From Syngnathus acus (taxonomy: Eukaryota > Chordata > Actinopteri > Syngnathiformes > Syngnathidae): 64,000 nt of DNA. Where the stretch lies: positions 9,914,501 to 9,978,500 of the forward strand of contig NC_051094.1 of assembly GCF_901709675.1 (NCBI RefSeq), given 5' to 3'. The notes under the pieces were generated by a model. It made no database searches, was not told the DNA's origin, and worked only from the letters and a program-made list of their open reading frames with translations. Shown here piece by piece: positions 22,867 through 33,872 of the stretch (within the stretch, counting starts at the first letter, position 1; every line of letters begins with the position of its first letter). Position numbers and translations under genes: made by a program.

Positions 22867-25800
22867 TCAAATTTCAGCAGCCTCCTCTTCATCTTTCACC
22901 TTAGGGGGTGAAAAAGAACAAGAACTTTAAAAGGAAAAAAAAAAAAGCAATTTTCACTGCTGAACATATTTATAAACGGAACTCTCCTAATAGTACATAT
23001 TACATACTACAAACAATGAATCTATCCACTTTCTTCCTTCTTATCTGAGGTTGAGTCACAGGGAAGCACCTTAAGCAAAGAAGCCCAGAATCCTGCACAC
23101 TATCAACAGCTATCCCCTCTGAGCTAAATAAATCAACAAATATGCAACAAGAATCAGAACCAACCTGCTCAACCGATTCGACCTCGGGGACATAAAACTG
23201 TAGCATGTTTTGGATTCCATTCTTTAAAGTGATAATGGAGCTTGGACAACTGGTGCAGGATCCCTGTAACTTCAGTTTCACCACACCATCCTCGAAGCCG
23301 CGATACACAACATCGCCTCCGTCTTCCTGCACTGTGGGTCTGAGGAAAATGTCGGAAAAAAGACAAAACTATGATACCAAGGGATGGACGGCTATATACC
23401 ATCCAAGCAACTTAATAACACCATCCACCTTATCCGAGTGTCCAACAATTCTTTGATCATAGCAACTACCTCATCGTCATCATCCGACGGTGCTGCAAAG
23501 AGTAAAAAACATCATCCCTTATGAGTCCGCTGAAAGAAAGGTCCATGATGGAGTCGATTTTACCTGTGTCTTCATTAGGTTTTTCATCCTCATTGACGAC
23601 AGGAAGCCCAGAGGTAAAAAAGTCCATAATGGTGGCAAACACGTCAGGTTTTATTACTTTCCATTCAATATTTTCATCAACCTACAAAGGGACACAAAAA
23701 ATGTTCCAGACAACTTGACTCCATTGTGTTTATTATTTAACTTGTATAACTTGGTATGCTCTACCCTGGTTATGGTGATAAAGTCAGGGCCCAGGAAGAC
23801 ACTCTTGACCCCATCAATCCGGAATAGCTGTCTGCAGACAACACAGAACAATGCTTACGATTAACATTTTGGTTTTCATGTCTTATAATAAGAATAAAAT
23901 AAGTTTCTCTCCATATACAAAAAACATGATAAATGTAATGGACATGCAACAAAAGCTTTGATCACAACAATTTGACCCTGGTATACACTATTTCTATTTA
24001 ATGTTTTTTTATTTTTTATTATTATCTAAAATCCAAACAAAATCAGAGGTTGTCCGGCTTCCCATAACTGACTGCATTCAATCTTAAGAGGTTCAAGTGT
24101 ATAATGTTTGTGGTCTCATTTTCTACGACGTCACATGATATCAAAATCTTTACGTAAAATGCACCTGGCTAAGGGTGAGGTGTATGCTTCACGAGGGCTG
24201 GGAAAATCCATAGTTCCTGATTCAAGAACTATGCGTCCGGGCAGAAACTTGAGGCTGTTTGGGTTTGGTGTGTCCTGTGTCTGCACAAACATGCTCCTCC
24301 CTATGAAGACACATTGCACAATGAAACACATTACAACCATCGTAACGAACGACAGTATGGCCGTCCATAAAACTGAGATACAGACCAGGAACAAACCATT
24401 GCTGAGGCCATCTGCTCTTGATTACAGTGTCATGTGAAAGCCAGTGATAACCAGCACTCCGGCACACACTGCCAGCAAGACAAATGAGAATTGTTAAAAC
24501 TGTGAAAATAGTCACATTCTATTCTTCTGTGTTCTTCTGTGTGGTTTTTAGCTTGTATTTTTTTAATCTTTTTATTCTATTTATTTTTTATTTTATTCTT
24601 TATTTTTTTGCACTGATCGGTTGGCACTTTTTAAATTTCGTTGTACATGTGTGACAATGACAATAAAGATCTATTCTATTCTATTCTATTCTACATTTTA
24701 CATAATCTGTACTACATGTCAGTTTGACTCGTAACCATTTTTAAGGTACAAATGATTTCTTACCTTTCACTTATAACGATTAATAGTGATCATACACTGT
24801 AGTGTATGATTTATTATACAATATGTTAGGGTTTACAGATTATCTTGATCGTATGATTATGTTGGAATGTAACCTGTAATAATTAACCTAGTTTGTCCTG
24901 TCTTAACAAAAGTAGTAGAAAAAAGTGCTAAGATCTTTTGAACTGATTGACTAGCTGCAGAGGAAGCAATCAAAGTTGCTTTGTTTACACAACGTCGTAA
25001 AAGACCCCTTGCTATGCTTTGATCAGCAGGCCAGGGGCTTCAACCCCATCCTGTCCACTTTCACCCCCACTCTTTTTCTCTCAATAAAAATGCTCCTGCA
25101 AGTGGCCTGAGTCAGACCTCATTCGATCATCGCTGTACGCACAGCGACGAATGGACTCTCCACCTGCAGGTGTCAAAAAGGACTTACTTGTCTCCCGTGT
25201 GGTTCTTGCAAAATAAGTTAAGAGTGAGCACCACCCTAACACAATTGCCAAAGAAATTCAGATTTTATCTAAACCCTTTGCAATGTTGATTTATTTCTAG
25301 GTAAAAGGTACACATGCATGTTCATTTAAGGTTTGTTGAGGAGCTTTTTAAAAGCCAGAGCAAAACTGCAGCATGTGTGTGTGTGGTTCTTTTTTTTTTA
25401 GTGTATTATATTTGAGGTAACCATCAAAGCATACAAAACCTCCCCCAAATCAGTTTCAGATATCTGCTTTCGTGCAAAGACAGACCTGTGAGAGGCAGCA
25501 AGTTGCCATGGGGCATCGAGCCTGCTAAAATGACAAAGAAGAAAAAAAGAGACTTAATGGGACAAGAAATAAAAAAAGAAAAATTTTGCAGGATAATCTT
25601 ATCTGGTAAATTCATTGTGAATGCAAACTCTCCTGGTCATTTATTACATTTTCAGGCACATGATAAGCTCAGAAGAGAGAGGACGCCGTATGACATCATA
25701 TTTGTCAAAACAAAAAAACAACAAAAACATATATGGGACAATAAATAACGATTAAGAACTTTGCAAAAATAGTTTCCCAATTTCCCAAACAATCATAACG

Positions 25801-26028
25801 ATGTGGCATGTGTCATTAGAATCAGGTGACATCACGTACGTCACACTTCAGTTATAATAGCCGCTCGCAGCTAATCAGCCACTTTTCTGTGGCCATCGGT
25901 GTTTTACAACAATTTCTATAAACAACGAAAAGGTCCTGTGGGAAGATGAAGAAAAAAAAAAGAACTTACGGACGCAAAAGTCTTGCAGAACGAGCCAGCA
26001 AACTGCCGACCTGCCTGGAAGTGGCCAT
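22867..26028 (-). CDS. nfu1: NFU1 iron-sulfur cluster scaffold, mitochondrial
   Basis: NFU1 is a mitochondrial carrier that passes 4Fe-4S clusters to targets such as lipoate synthase. Exons in transcript order are 26028-25970, 25521-25486, about 24300-24165, 23831-23765, 23681-23564, 23492-23429, 23339-23165 and 22899-22867. The N-terminal Nfu domain begins [18 protein letters not shown] and continues with [19 protein letters not shown]. After the acidic linker comes [18 protein letters not shown]. The NifU-like domain has [15 protein letters not shown] and the cluster-binding CxxC in GSCTSCPSS. The end is KDEEEAAEI. The start ATG at 26028 (context AACATGG) gives a basic presequence [20 protein letters not shown], but it needs exon 3 to start at a second AG four bases in (24296), giving 227 aa. 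Alternatively an ATG at 26105 uses the first AG (24300) and gives 254 aa, the human length. The 5' end is therefore uncertain; the gene is not. Confidence 0.9.
24544..24693 (+). mobile_element. 3' tail of a non-LTR retroelement with (ATTCT)n
   Basis: A T-rich stretch is followed by GCACTGATCGGTTGGCACTT, AATTTCGTTGTACATGTGTG, ACAATGACAATAAAG and a CTATT repeat at 24670-24693. This matches the familiar 3' end of fish retroelements with pentanucleotide tails, recalled from memory. It lies in an nfu1 intron, antisense to the gene. Confidence 0.6.
24789..24810. repeat. 22-bp palindrome (10-bp arms)
   Basis: ATCATACACT and AGTGTATGAT are perfect inverted arms separated by GT, within AT-rich nfu1 intron sequence. 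Confidence 0.9.
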
Positions 26029-26172
26029 GTTTGTTTTGATAACAGAAGAGACCGGAAGTTGCTGGCTCGTTGTTGTGGTGCGCTGTTTAGAGTTGTCCCC
26101 CTCATACTAGTAGGAACATTTTGTTCGATATACACGCTCAGAAGGGAAGGCAAGTAAAAGTTGTTTATTAAA
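26029..26172. promoter_or_regulatory. Compact bidirectional promoter, nfu1 / c9orf78
   Basis: The nfu1 (26028) and c9orf78 (26173) start codons are divergent, with 144 bp between them, or 67 bp if nfu1 starts at 26105. The interval has an ETS-type ACCGGAAGT at 26051-26059 and no clear TATA box, which is typical of paired housekeeping genes. If nfu1 starts at 26105 the ETS motif is inside its first coding exon. Confidence 0.75.
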
Positions 26173-27938
26173 ATGCCTTCTGGCAAAAACTTCAGGAGGC
26201 GAAGAGACTCTTCAGATGTGGAAGAGGATGAAACGACTCGGGAAGTCAGGTAACAAATTAAACATTACAGGAGGACACGGAGCTAACGTCGAGCAAGCTA
26301 ACAGCGCTAACTAAGCCACAGCAAACTAGTAATGTAAACATAATGAACTTATCTACATTATTCTCACTCAAGCAAATGTCTATGTTCTATTCTTATTCCG
26401 TTTAGATGCAAAGTAGAAGAGGCCAAAGAGCTGCAAGGTTTGCGGCGACGTCAGAAAGGAGTCAGGTAGTCTTTCAATTTCAACTGAAGCAAAGAATAAG
26501 TTCAATTTAAATTTACGAACAAACCAATAACTATTATTGTTTTCACAGCGTGACTGCCTTATTGGTTGGAGAAAAATTGCCACCTGAGGTTGAGATTGAT
26601 GTGAGTACGTTGTTTCACGTAATATTGACTTCATTTCTATAACATGCACTTTTTGTCATGTTCACTTTTGTTGTACAGTGCTGTGAATAACATGTACTCA
26701 TCATTCATTTTACAGAATGACCCCTTTAAACTCAAAACTGGAGGGGTTGTTGACATGAAAAAAGTCAAGGATCGGAATCGAGACATGTCAGTATCTATAA
26801 ACCCAATTTCAGTGATTGCGTTCATCTTCACCATGTTGGCAATATCTTTTAATATACTGCATTTGTTTTTATAGGACAGAGGAGGAGACAGATCTTAATC
26901 TGGGTACCTCCTTTTCAGCCGAGACAAACAGAAGAGATGAAGATGCTGACATGTAAGCATCTCTGATATTGCAGAACAAAATTACATTTTTAATCATGTA
27001 AACCAGTCATCATTATCAAGAATAACAATAATAATATTACTACCAATAATAAACATTTTAACACATGCCAAGGCTGAGGCCATATTCTACTCCCCAAGTA
27101 CAGTAATGTGTTGTGTGTATGTAATGTAATCAGCCTGCTCTTCAACATTTTCCTTGATAAACGTGTCCCGTCAGGATGAAATACATTGAAACAGAGCTGA
27201 GAAGAAAAAAAGGCCTCGTGGAGGCAGAGGAACAAAAGGTCAAGGTGAAAAACGCAGAGGACCACCTGTATGAGCTGCCTGAGAACATTCGGGTCAACTC
27301 TGCCAAGAAGACAGAAGAGATGTTGTCAAATCAAATGCTGAGTGGAATCCCTGAAGTCGACCTTGGGATTGAGTATGAAGACTCTCAACATGTTTAACGA
27401 AGATACTTGAGAACAAAACACAACTTACATTTCATTTCTGTTCAGTGCGAAGATAAAGAACATCATCCAGACAGAAGAAGCCAAAGCCAAACTGCTTGCA
27501 GAACAAAGGAACAAGAAAAAAGACAACGGAACATCATTTGTACCTACCAACATTGCTGTCAACTATGTCCAGCACAATCGCTGTATGTTTAAACATCCTG
27601 TAAATATCTTTAAATGGTGAAATGTCCTCCTACCACACTAATTTCGTTTTCCCACAGTCTATCATGAGGACTCTAACGCAGCTCACAGGCATCACAGACG
27701 AGATAGAGAGGAACCCAAACCAAGACCACTGCGCGTGGGGGACACTGAGAAACCTGGACTAGAGAGTAAGTATCCACTAACACTTTTTTCCCCTTTGGGT
27801 ATTTGCAACATATTTCTCATTAAACCTTGTCACTTCACAGCATCGGAGCCACCTAACTTCCGCAAACGACCAAATAACGAAAAGGCTACTGATGACTACC
27901 ATTACGAGAAGTTCAAGAAGATGAATCGACGATATTAA
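26173..27938 (+). CDS. c9orf78: C9orf78 / TLS1-family protein, complete
   Basis: This is the fish homologue of human C9orf78 (HCA59), a nuclear protein of the Tls1 family associated with the spliceosome. Nine exons, 26173-26249, 26406-26465, 26549-26600, 26716-26786, 26875-26952, 27175-27372, 27446-27582, 27658-27765 and 27841-27938, total 879 nt (292 aa; human 289), and all phases close. The start MPSGKNFRRRR is basic, followed by an acidic DSSDVEEDE. Family motifs include NDPFKLKTGGVVDMKKVKDR, KYIETELRRKKG and SFVPTNIAVNYVQHNRFYHE. The end is KATDDYHYEKFKKMNRRY, nearly identical to human as I recall it. The protein is charged, low in hydrophobic stretches and without a membrane segment. It shares a promoter region with nfu1 and converges on med22. 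Confidence 0.95.
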
Positions 27939-28288
27939 TGCTTTGATGGAAAACATCTGCTGAGAATGGAGCCTCCTTCCCATCAAATGGCCAAAGAAAA
28001 AGGCTGCCCCAGTGTATTATGATGAAAAAAAGGCAAGGTAGATCTAGTTACATTTAGGTTTTTTTTTTTTTATATACGATTAGGTGTACACAAATTCAGC
28101 AAGACTAAAATCTTGAAACTGTACCATTAATTAACAGAAGGCAAATACTCTCTATTAAAGAGATGGGAAAGGGAACTATAAGTAAGCATCAGAAGCAAAG
28201 TTTGAGTTTGAATCTTCCTAACTCACTACCATGATGATGTAAATAATGTAAATATTTGACGTTCCATGACTGCCATTCATTTGTTTTT

Positions 28289-28303
28289 AATAAAAAGAAT
28301 AAA
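28289..28303 (+). terminator. c9orf78: c9orf78 poly(A) signals (two overlapping regions)
   Basis: AATAAA occurs at 28289-28294 and again at 28298-28303, about 350 bp after the stop codon. A minus-strand signal for med22 lies about 230 bp further on, so the two 3' ends nearly meet. Confidence 0.65.
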
Positions 28304-28535
28304 AACACCACCACCATTTATGTTCTTCATTAGCATCATGCCACAGAATAACGGCAGAACACGTTACAAATTAATATTACGGTACTATTATTACCAGAAA
28401 CCCAGTTTCAAGTGATAGAAATGTGCATACTTTGGTAGATGAAAAACTTCAAATGGCTTTCACGTTCATGAAGACCTAATTTAATGTTGATGCAGTACAG
28501 AAATCATCAACTACTGTAACTGGAAACAAAATAGC

Positions 28536-28541
28536 TTTATT
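28536..28541 (-). terminator. med22: Candidate med22 (long form) poly(A) signal
   Basis: TTTATT on the plus strand reads AATAAA on the minus strand about 100 bp past the long-form stop at 28642. Confidence 0.6.
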
Positions 28542-28641
28542 GTGTGAATACATTCATATTAAACTCAGTGGAATGTATTTCACAACAATTTTCGCATAGC
28601 TACCCATGGAAGTAAGGTTCCTTCCGTAGATCCTTCCCAAA

Positions 28642-31225
28642 TCACGGTTTATCGATGGGAGCGGCGCCCGCGTGTCCGTTGAGGTGGTGCTGAGGATTGA
28701 CATCTTGCTGCGGAGGTCCCTCCATCTCCTCTTGCTCTCCTTGGCTGGAGCTGCAGCTACTGCCTGGGGAAGCCCAACTGTCCCGGCGCCGGTACGCCTC
28801 GCACAAGGGCAGGTCGGCGCTGTCCCACTGATTGTAGCTTTGAGGTGCGGAAGGCCAGCGGGAGGCAAAGAATCAGCGTGACAGAGGAGCAGGAGAGGAG
28901 CAGACAAGAGCGCCAAGTGAGAACAAGCACATTCATACGGCCACGAAAGCTCAGTCAGTCAGAGGCAAGCGTGGAGATCAAGCAACAAGCACCAGAATCG
29001 GAATATTGATGAAGGCAACAAGCTGACGAAGAACTCGCAGCCGATGCTAATCAACGGTTGTCAAGATGATTAGTTGAGGAGGGAGGGGAAGCCGAGCAAA
29101 TGCAGAAAGTGACGCAGGTCCACACCATTGCAGTTTTCCTCTCTACTTTATTTCTTAATCATTATTATGATCTTTGCGCACAACTAGCACACATGTTCAA
29201 CCATGTAAGATTGACCGTGTTTTAGTACATCACACGATGATGGAAACCAATATTTAGAGGGAAATACATTCACAACACAAAAATGTCTATCCGACCAGTG
29301 ACTTTAGAATTTCACCTTAAAGCAACAGTCACCCCCCAAAAAAAACATGTAAAAGACAAAACTGCACCTAATAAAGTGGCAAGCGAGTGTGCTGCTGTTA
29401 TATATACTTTTGTTCAGAAAAAGCGCTTCTTTTCTTTTCAAAAATTCTCCTGGTGCCTTAATCCAGAGATTCCCAACCATCCTATGGCACATTACTTTGA
29501 GAGAGGTGTGCTGCGCCAAATGAGCCAATTTCACATTTTGTCCTATTTTATTTTCAAAAAAATAATTTATTTACTACAAATAATGTATTTTTGTTCATCT
29601 CTCTATGTCAACGACAGGCGGTACAATTCCTTACTCTTTTACCAGTTAAAATATCTGCCTTGGCTCAAGGGTTGTGAAACACAGCTAATCTACGGCAATC
29701 ATAATATTTAAATGTGCTTTTTTCCCCCTCATAATTTAAGAACTGCTTTAACCCTTCTGATATTTTGTTCAATGTCTTCTTAAATGTCAACCATACTCAT
29801 TTGAAACAGCAGTAGAATGTAAGGCACTAGATTATTTTAGGGAAGGCAACTATATGGTTTCATGTGTATCCACCACTCACACATAGCTACAACTGGATGA
29901 TGATGATGAAGATGATGATTGCTTCTGGGGCTTAGTGGAGAGTGGTGAGCGCAGGACAGTGGTGGGTGGGGGTGTCGAGAACGAGTCTACTTGTACCTGG
30001 AGGAGTAATATTCTTCCTCGAGTTCGTACAGGTCGATGGCGATCTCATCGCGCAGGGAGGTCAGCTTCTTGTCGCACTCTTCCTGCAGCGAGCGCAACTG
30101 CTGGTTCTGCAGGCTGATGGCGTCGTTGACCGAGGGGAAGTCGTTCAGGATGAGGAACTGCTTCAGATCCGACACCAGCTTCATCAACGACTCACCCGCG
30201 CGAACCTGGAGAACCCGCACATGCTTCAGCGTCAGAAACGTTATCAAAGCATGTGAATGTAATTTCTTAAACCGACATGAATTTTAAGAGGATTTAAGCG
30301 ATGACCATTAAGTTCATGTAAATCCAATGATGGTTTAAATCAGTTCATTTACATGAATAGACATTCGGCACGCTTTCCATGGATTTGCACTTACAATATT
30401 CGCTGCTCGTACGTGCATCTCATAATGGTCTTGCTCTGCTTGAGTTGCTCGGGAAACCTGTGTCTCGTCTTCTATCTGAGGGACAAAACAATGACAACAT
30501 TTGAGAGCAGTGATTCCCAATTGTTTTGCTTGCCCAAAAGTGGATTGTAGACAGATCGATAACAATCAGAAAATGCAGGTCCCAAGGGAACAACAATTCA
30601 GAACCACTGTTTTGCAGCAGTGTTTCCAAACTTTTGATGAGCTGTTGCAAAAATTGCAGCACGTGGATCCCACAATATGCTGTTGGCACAGTGATTCCCA
30701 ACCAAGGCGTGAAATATCATTGGGGTGCCGCAGGAAAATACATTTTTCACATAATTTATCAATCACAATTACATCTTTGTTCATCTAATGCTGCCAGGGA
30801 CACATAGTGATGCTCTCCATTAAATAGCAGAAATTACAAAAACAAACTGTGCATTATTCAGAATAATTCTCACCACTTGTGTGTATACAGGTATTTGTGC
30901 AAAACATTACACAAGCCCACATTTCATACTAAAGTATATAAGTGATTAATGATGATCATCATTTAAGCAATTCTTAGTGATGTTTTGGTTTTGTGGTGCA
31001 AGCTTCTTATGTAAGAACGAGTTACTTGACTCTAAATAAAGGTGAGGAGGCACTGCAGTACATGAACAAAGTTACAACATAAACACCATCACCTTCATGT
31101 ACCTTGGCAGTTTTGATGATTTCGGTGAAGTTGTCCAGGATGGACCTGATGTCATCTTTTAGCCTCTTGTTGTAGTTCTGCAGCAGACTTTCTTTACTCT
31201 GAGGAAGCGCTCTCTGGGTCGCCAT
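28642..31225 (-). CDS. med22: Mediator subunit 22 (Surfeit 5), long isoform
   Basis: MED22 is a head-module subunit of Mediator, which bridges transcription factors and RNA polymerase II. Exons are 31225-31103, 30475-30395, 30205-29997 and 28837-28642, giving 609 nt (202 aa; human long form 200). The first encodes [20 protein letters not shown] to IIKTAK. The second is [16 protein letters not shown] to RAANI. The third runs [17 protein letters not shown] to [11 protein letters not shown] and is a predicted helical coiled-coil region. The last begins [16 protein letters not shown] and ends GAAPIDKP. The acceptor at 28838 was chosen because it alone keeps the DLPLCEAY frame conserved in human. 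An upstream in-frame TTG exists, but the ATG at 31225 matches the family start. Confidence 0.93.
29460..29720 (+). repeat. Dispersed fish repeat, copy A
   Basis: The stretch begins CCAGAGATTCCCAACCA and includes AATGTATTTTTGTTCATCTC and GTCAACGACAGGCGGTACAA. It resembles a common fish element beginning roughly 'CAGTGGTTCCCAACC' and is similar in content to the copy near 30510-30790. It lies in the med22 intron. Confidence 0.55.
29987..29996 (-). CDS. med22: med22 short-isoform terminus by read-through of donor
   Basis: If the donor at 29996/29995 (CCAG followed by GTACAAG) is not used, translation continues three codons beyond Ser-Ser as RYK and stops at TAG (29989-29987). This gives a protein of 140 aa. 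Mammalian Surf5 is known to have equivalent short and long forms, so the alternative appears conserved. Confidence 0.7.
30510..30790 (+). repeat. Dispersed fish repeat, copy B (composite)
   Basis: Three starts of the type CAGTGATTCCCAA, CAGTGTTTCCAAAC and CAGTGATTCCCAACCA occur at about 30510, 30618 and 30691. The last is followed by GGGGTGCCGCAGGAAAATAC and TTTTCACATAATTTATCAAT. It seems a nested or tandem set of the same repeat family in the first med22 intron. Confidence 0.5.
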
Positions 31226-33138
31226 CGTGCTCAAGCAAAGTCAATACTGGCTTTACCTATAGTATTCCCATGAAGGCATTCATACACAGGGAGGGCTAGC
31301 ACTGTCCTGCACAAAGCAAGACACGACGATGGCGCAAAATGTTGCCTTTCAGGTTAGCAAGACACGCACATGGAACATCGCTGTTTATAAAACCAAACAA
31401 AAATGTCTTTATGCACAACTACGTCATGCAAAATGTTAGGACTCCGCGTTTAACCCCGTTTTTGTGAAGAATAGTAAGTAAAGTGAGGGTACAAAACAAC
31501 GAAGTCGGAGATATCTTCTTCTGGTGGGAGACTGGCGGGTAATATCCGCGGTGTATGGTGACTACCGCCACCTAGTGAGCGCAAGACTCCATGATGTGCT
31601 TATGGTTCAGAACGTGCAGGTTAGAAGTTTATAAATATTTTTAGCTCGTGGCTATTGCTTCGATCTTTTTTTTTAAGTTAAAGTCTGGGGCTGTATAAAA
31701 ATGGTTCAACAATTTGCTGATATCTTCGGATATCACATTTGCATCATATTTCCCTAGTTTGATGTAAATATGCACAGTTTCAAAAGGAACAAATTACAAG
31801 TGTTATTTACATTCAATTTAATGTTTTTCAGGACAACAAAGGCAGGCTGTGATGCATTTCAAGCAATTTTCCTCCAAAAACAGTAAGTCAGCTGTTGAAA
31901 TCTGCAGCTTCAAATATGTCAAAATGCACTTTCCAGTTGCATTACATTCAAATAGAAAAAAAACCCATTTATAACTGATTAAACATTTTCATTCAACTTT
32001 GGGTTCAACTGGTTTGACAAAAAAGTGCTATGATGAAATCCAAAGCGCTCCATGACTTGACTACAGCAACAACAAAACAGTATTCAACTAATGTTTTTAA
32101 TAGTCCACCGATTTTTCCTACTACCGCAGTTTTCCAATCCCTGACCAATAAATGCGATTAATTGAGTATTTCAATGACATATGAAACACATTAATTGCAG
32201 GAGTTACTTGTAAATTGTACAGTGCATACTTGGGGACATAAGAGGTAATGGTGAATAGGAGTTGTGCACAATGCATATTGCAGATATTGTACTAGGTGTT
32301 GAATGTGCTTAAGTAAATGCAGTAGGTTTATTTTGAACAAGCAAGTATATTGAATAGTGTCCAGTGTTTAGGTAATAATGGAGTCTATTTCTAACAAGTA
32401 TGCAAAGGTCCTTACGCGACATGGATTGGCCACATACAGCATGTTACGTTTTCAGCAGCGACGGGGTCAGTGACTTAAAGAACTAGAGACAAAAGATGCA
32501 GCCAAATATGATCAGCAACCGGACAAAAAGACAAACGAGGCCACTCTGAGGTAGGCAAGAAAACACATGCTTGACCACCCTGCTGTCTTTTTTTAGATGG
32601 CCGTACCAAGATTGAGAACAGGATAAGGAAGTCAAGGAATGTCAGTGAGAACTAATTTGAGATGATTAAAGCAACAACTCTGCTGACATAAATGGCAATT
32701 GCACAACACTTGTGATTGGAGGGAAAAAGGTATGTAAACATGTAACAAAAATGGACATTTTGGTTTTCCGAGGGGCAGCGGTCCCATGTGGTCTAAGAAC
32801 CCGATAGTATACACTGTACGGTACTTGCTGTTATAGTGCCAATGGGAACAGCCTCCATTTTCAAACATAAGCATTTGATGTGTTGGTGATGCTAAGGTCT
32901 GCTCAGGTTTAGGCACAGAAACACTTGAGTGGGACGTGGAAAAGGTCGCAGTTCGCATTCTCGCATGCATGTGCTTTTCTCTACTCGTTTGGTGAAATGC
33001 AAGAAAACACATGCCCCCCCCATACAAATCTGCATCAGCAGCCCCGAAACTTTGAACCAGTTGTTTCAAGGTGAAACACTTGCATAATGTCATTTACGAG
33101 TACGTTGCAGGCCTGCAGTCCAGCTGCAGCACTTGTCA
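31226..33138. other. Interval between med22 start and aak1 long-form stop
   Basis: This contains the med22 promoter side and the aak1 long-form 3' UTR. A minus-strand AATAAA (TTTATT on plus) at 32327-32332 would give an aak1 3' UTR of about 0.8 kb. A plus-strand ATG at 31330 followed by a GT donor-like site lacks a recognisable product and is not called. No other coding exon is seen. Confidence 0.5.
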
Positions 33139-33872
33139 TCAGGGCTTTTCCTGGGGGGCTTTGAGGTGAAATGGCGCACAGACAAAGGGGTCAGCAGCGT
33201 GTACACCAGTTTCATTGCTCACTTTAAAAGGGTCCTCATGCTGCTGGGTCACCGTACCCTCAAAGTGGCGGGAATATTTGGCTAGCGCTTGCGGACGGAA
33301 CGGATGTGGTGCAGTCTGTCCCAACGCACCTTGTTCAGGTATCACAGCTGCCCCGTGAGGGTACGGAGGTGGTGCGGCCTCCTTTCTTTTCGCAAATGGA
33401 GCCTGGGAGAACACATCCAGCCGCTGTTGGGCTGCCAACGGGCCGCTGGGAAATGGCGCGTTGGCAAACACGTCGCCCTGTTCTTGCTGCGTGAGGCGAA
33501 AAGGAGCTTTTGAGAAGATGCTGGCTGGCTCGGGATCAAGCAGGGAATGATTCTGGGCAACGGCGGCGGGCGCAGGTGGATGGAAGGTCACAGCAGATGA
33601 TACCACACAGGAAGCTGGCGTCGGTTGGCTTTCGTGCTCTTCGTCCTCCTCGGAGTCAAGTAGCAGCGGTCTGGAGCCGCTTAGGTCGTGGGCTGAAGTA
33701 TGACCCTCGGTGGCACCCCCGAAGTTCTTCTGCTCTTCTTCACAGGTTACTTTCTCCTGGTCTTCATCACTGGAGTGATCACATCCGTCGCTTGGTGCAC
33801 AATCGCCCACAGTTTCGCTGTCGCGCCCTTCTTGGCCGAGCACGGAGTAGCCGTTCCTGTCCAGCTGCACAT
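33139..33872 (-). CDS. aak1: aak1 long-isoform terminal exon
   Basis: This 734-nt exon has an acceptor AG at 33874-33873 and opens in phase with the donor of exon 36052-35960, giving SSQ then DVQLDRNGYSVLG. It adds 244 residues in place of the 31-residue short end. The segment is acidic at first. It then carries repeated hydrophobic motifs of the type FSKAPF, FANAPF, FSQAPF and FVCAPF, with two DPF motifs (DPFKV, DPFVC). DPF and related motifs bind the AP-2 alpha appendage, and this extension resembles the tails of long AAK1 and BMP2K. It ends APQEKP and TGA at 33139. Confidence 0.85.

Noticed and set aside
28554-28916. 120-codon minus-strand frame across the med22 last exon
   Set aside because: The conserved DLPLCEAY sequence is in a different frame, reached by the acceptor at 28838.
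31330-31353. Possible divergent first exon (MAQNVAFQ then a GT) opposite med22
   Set aside because: Only eight codons, no recognised family and no downstream exon found.
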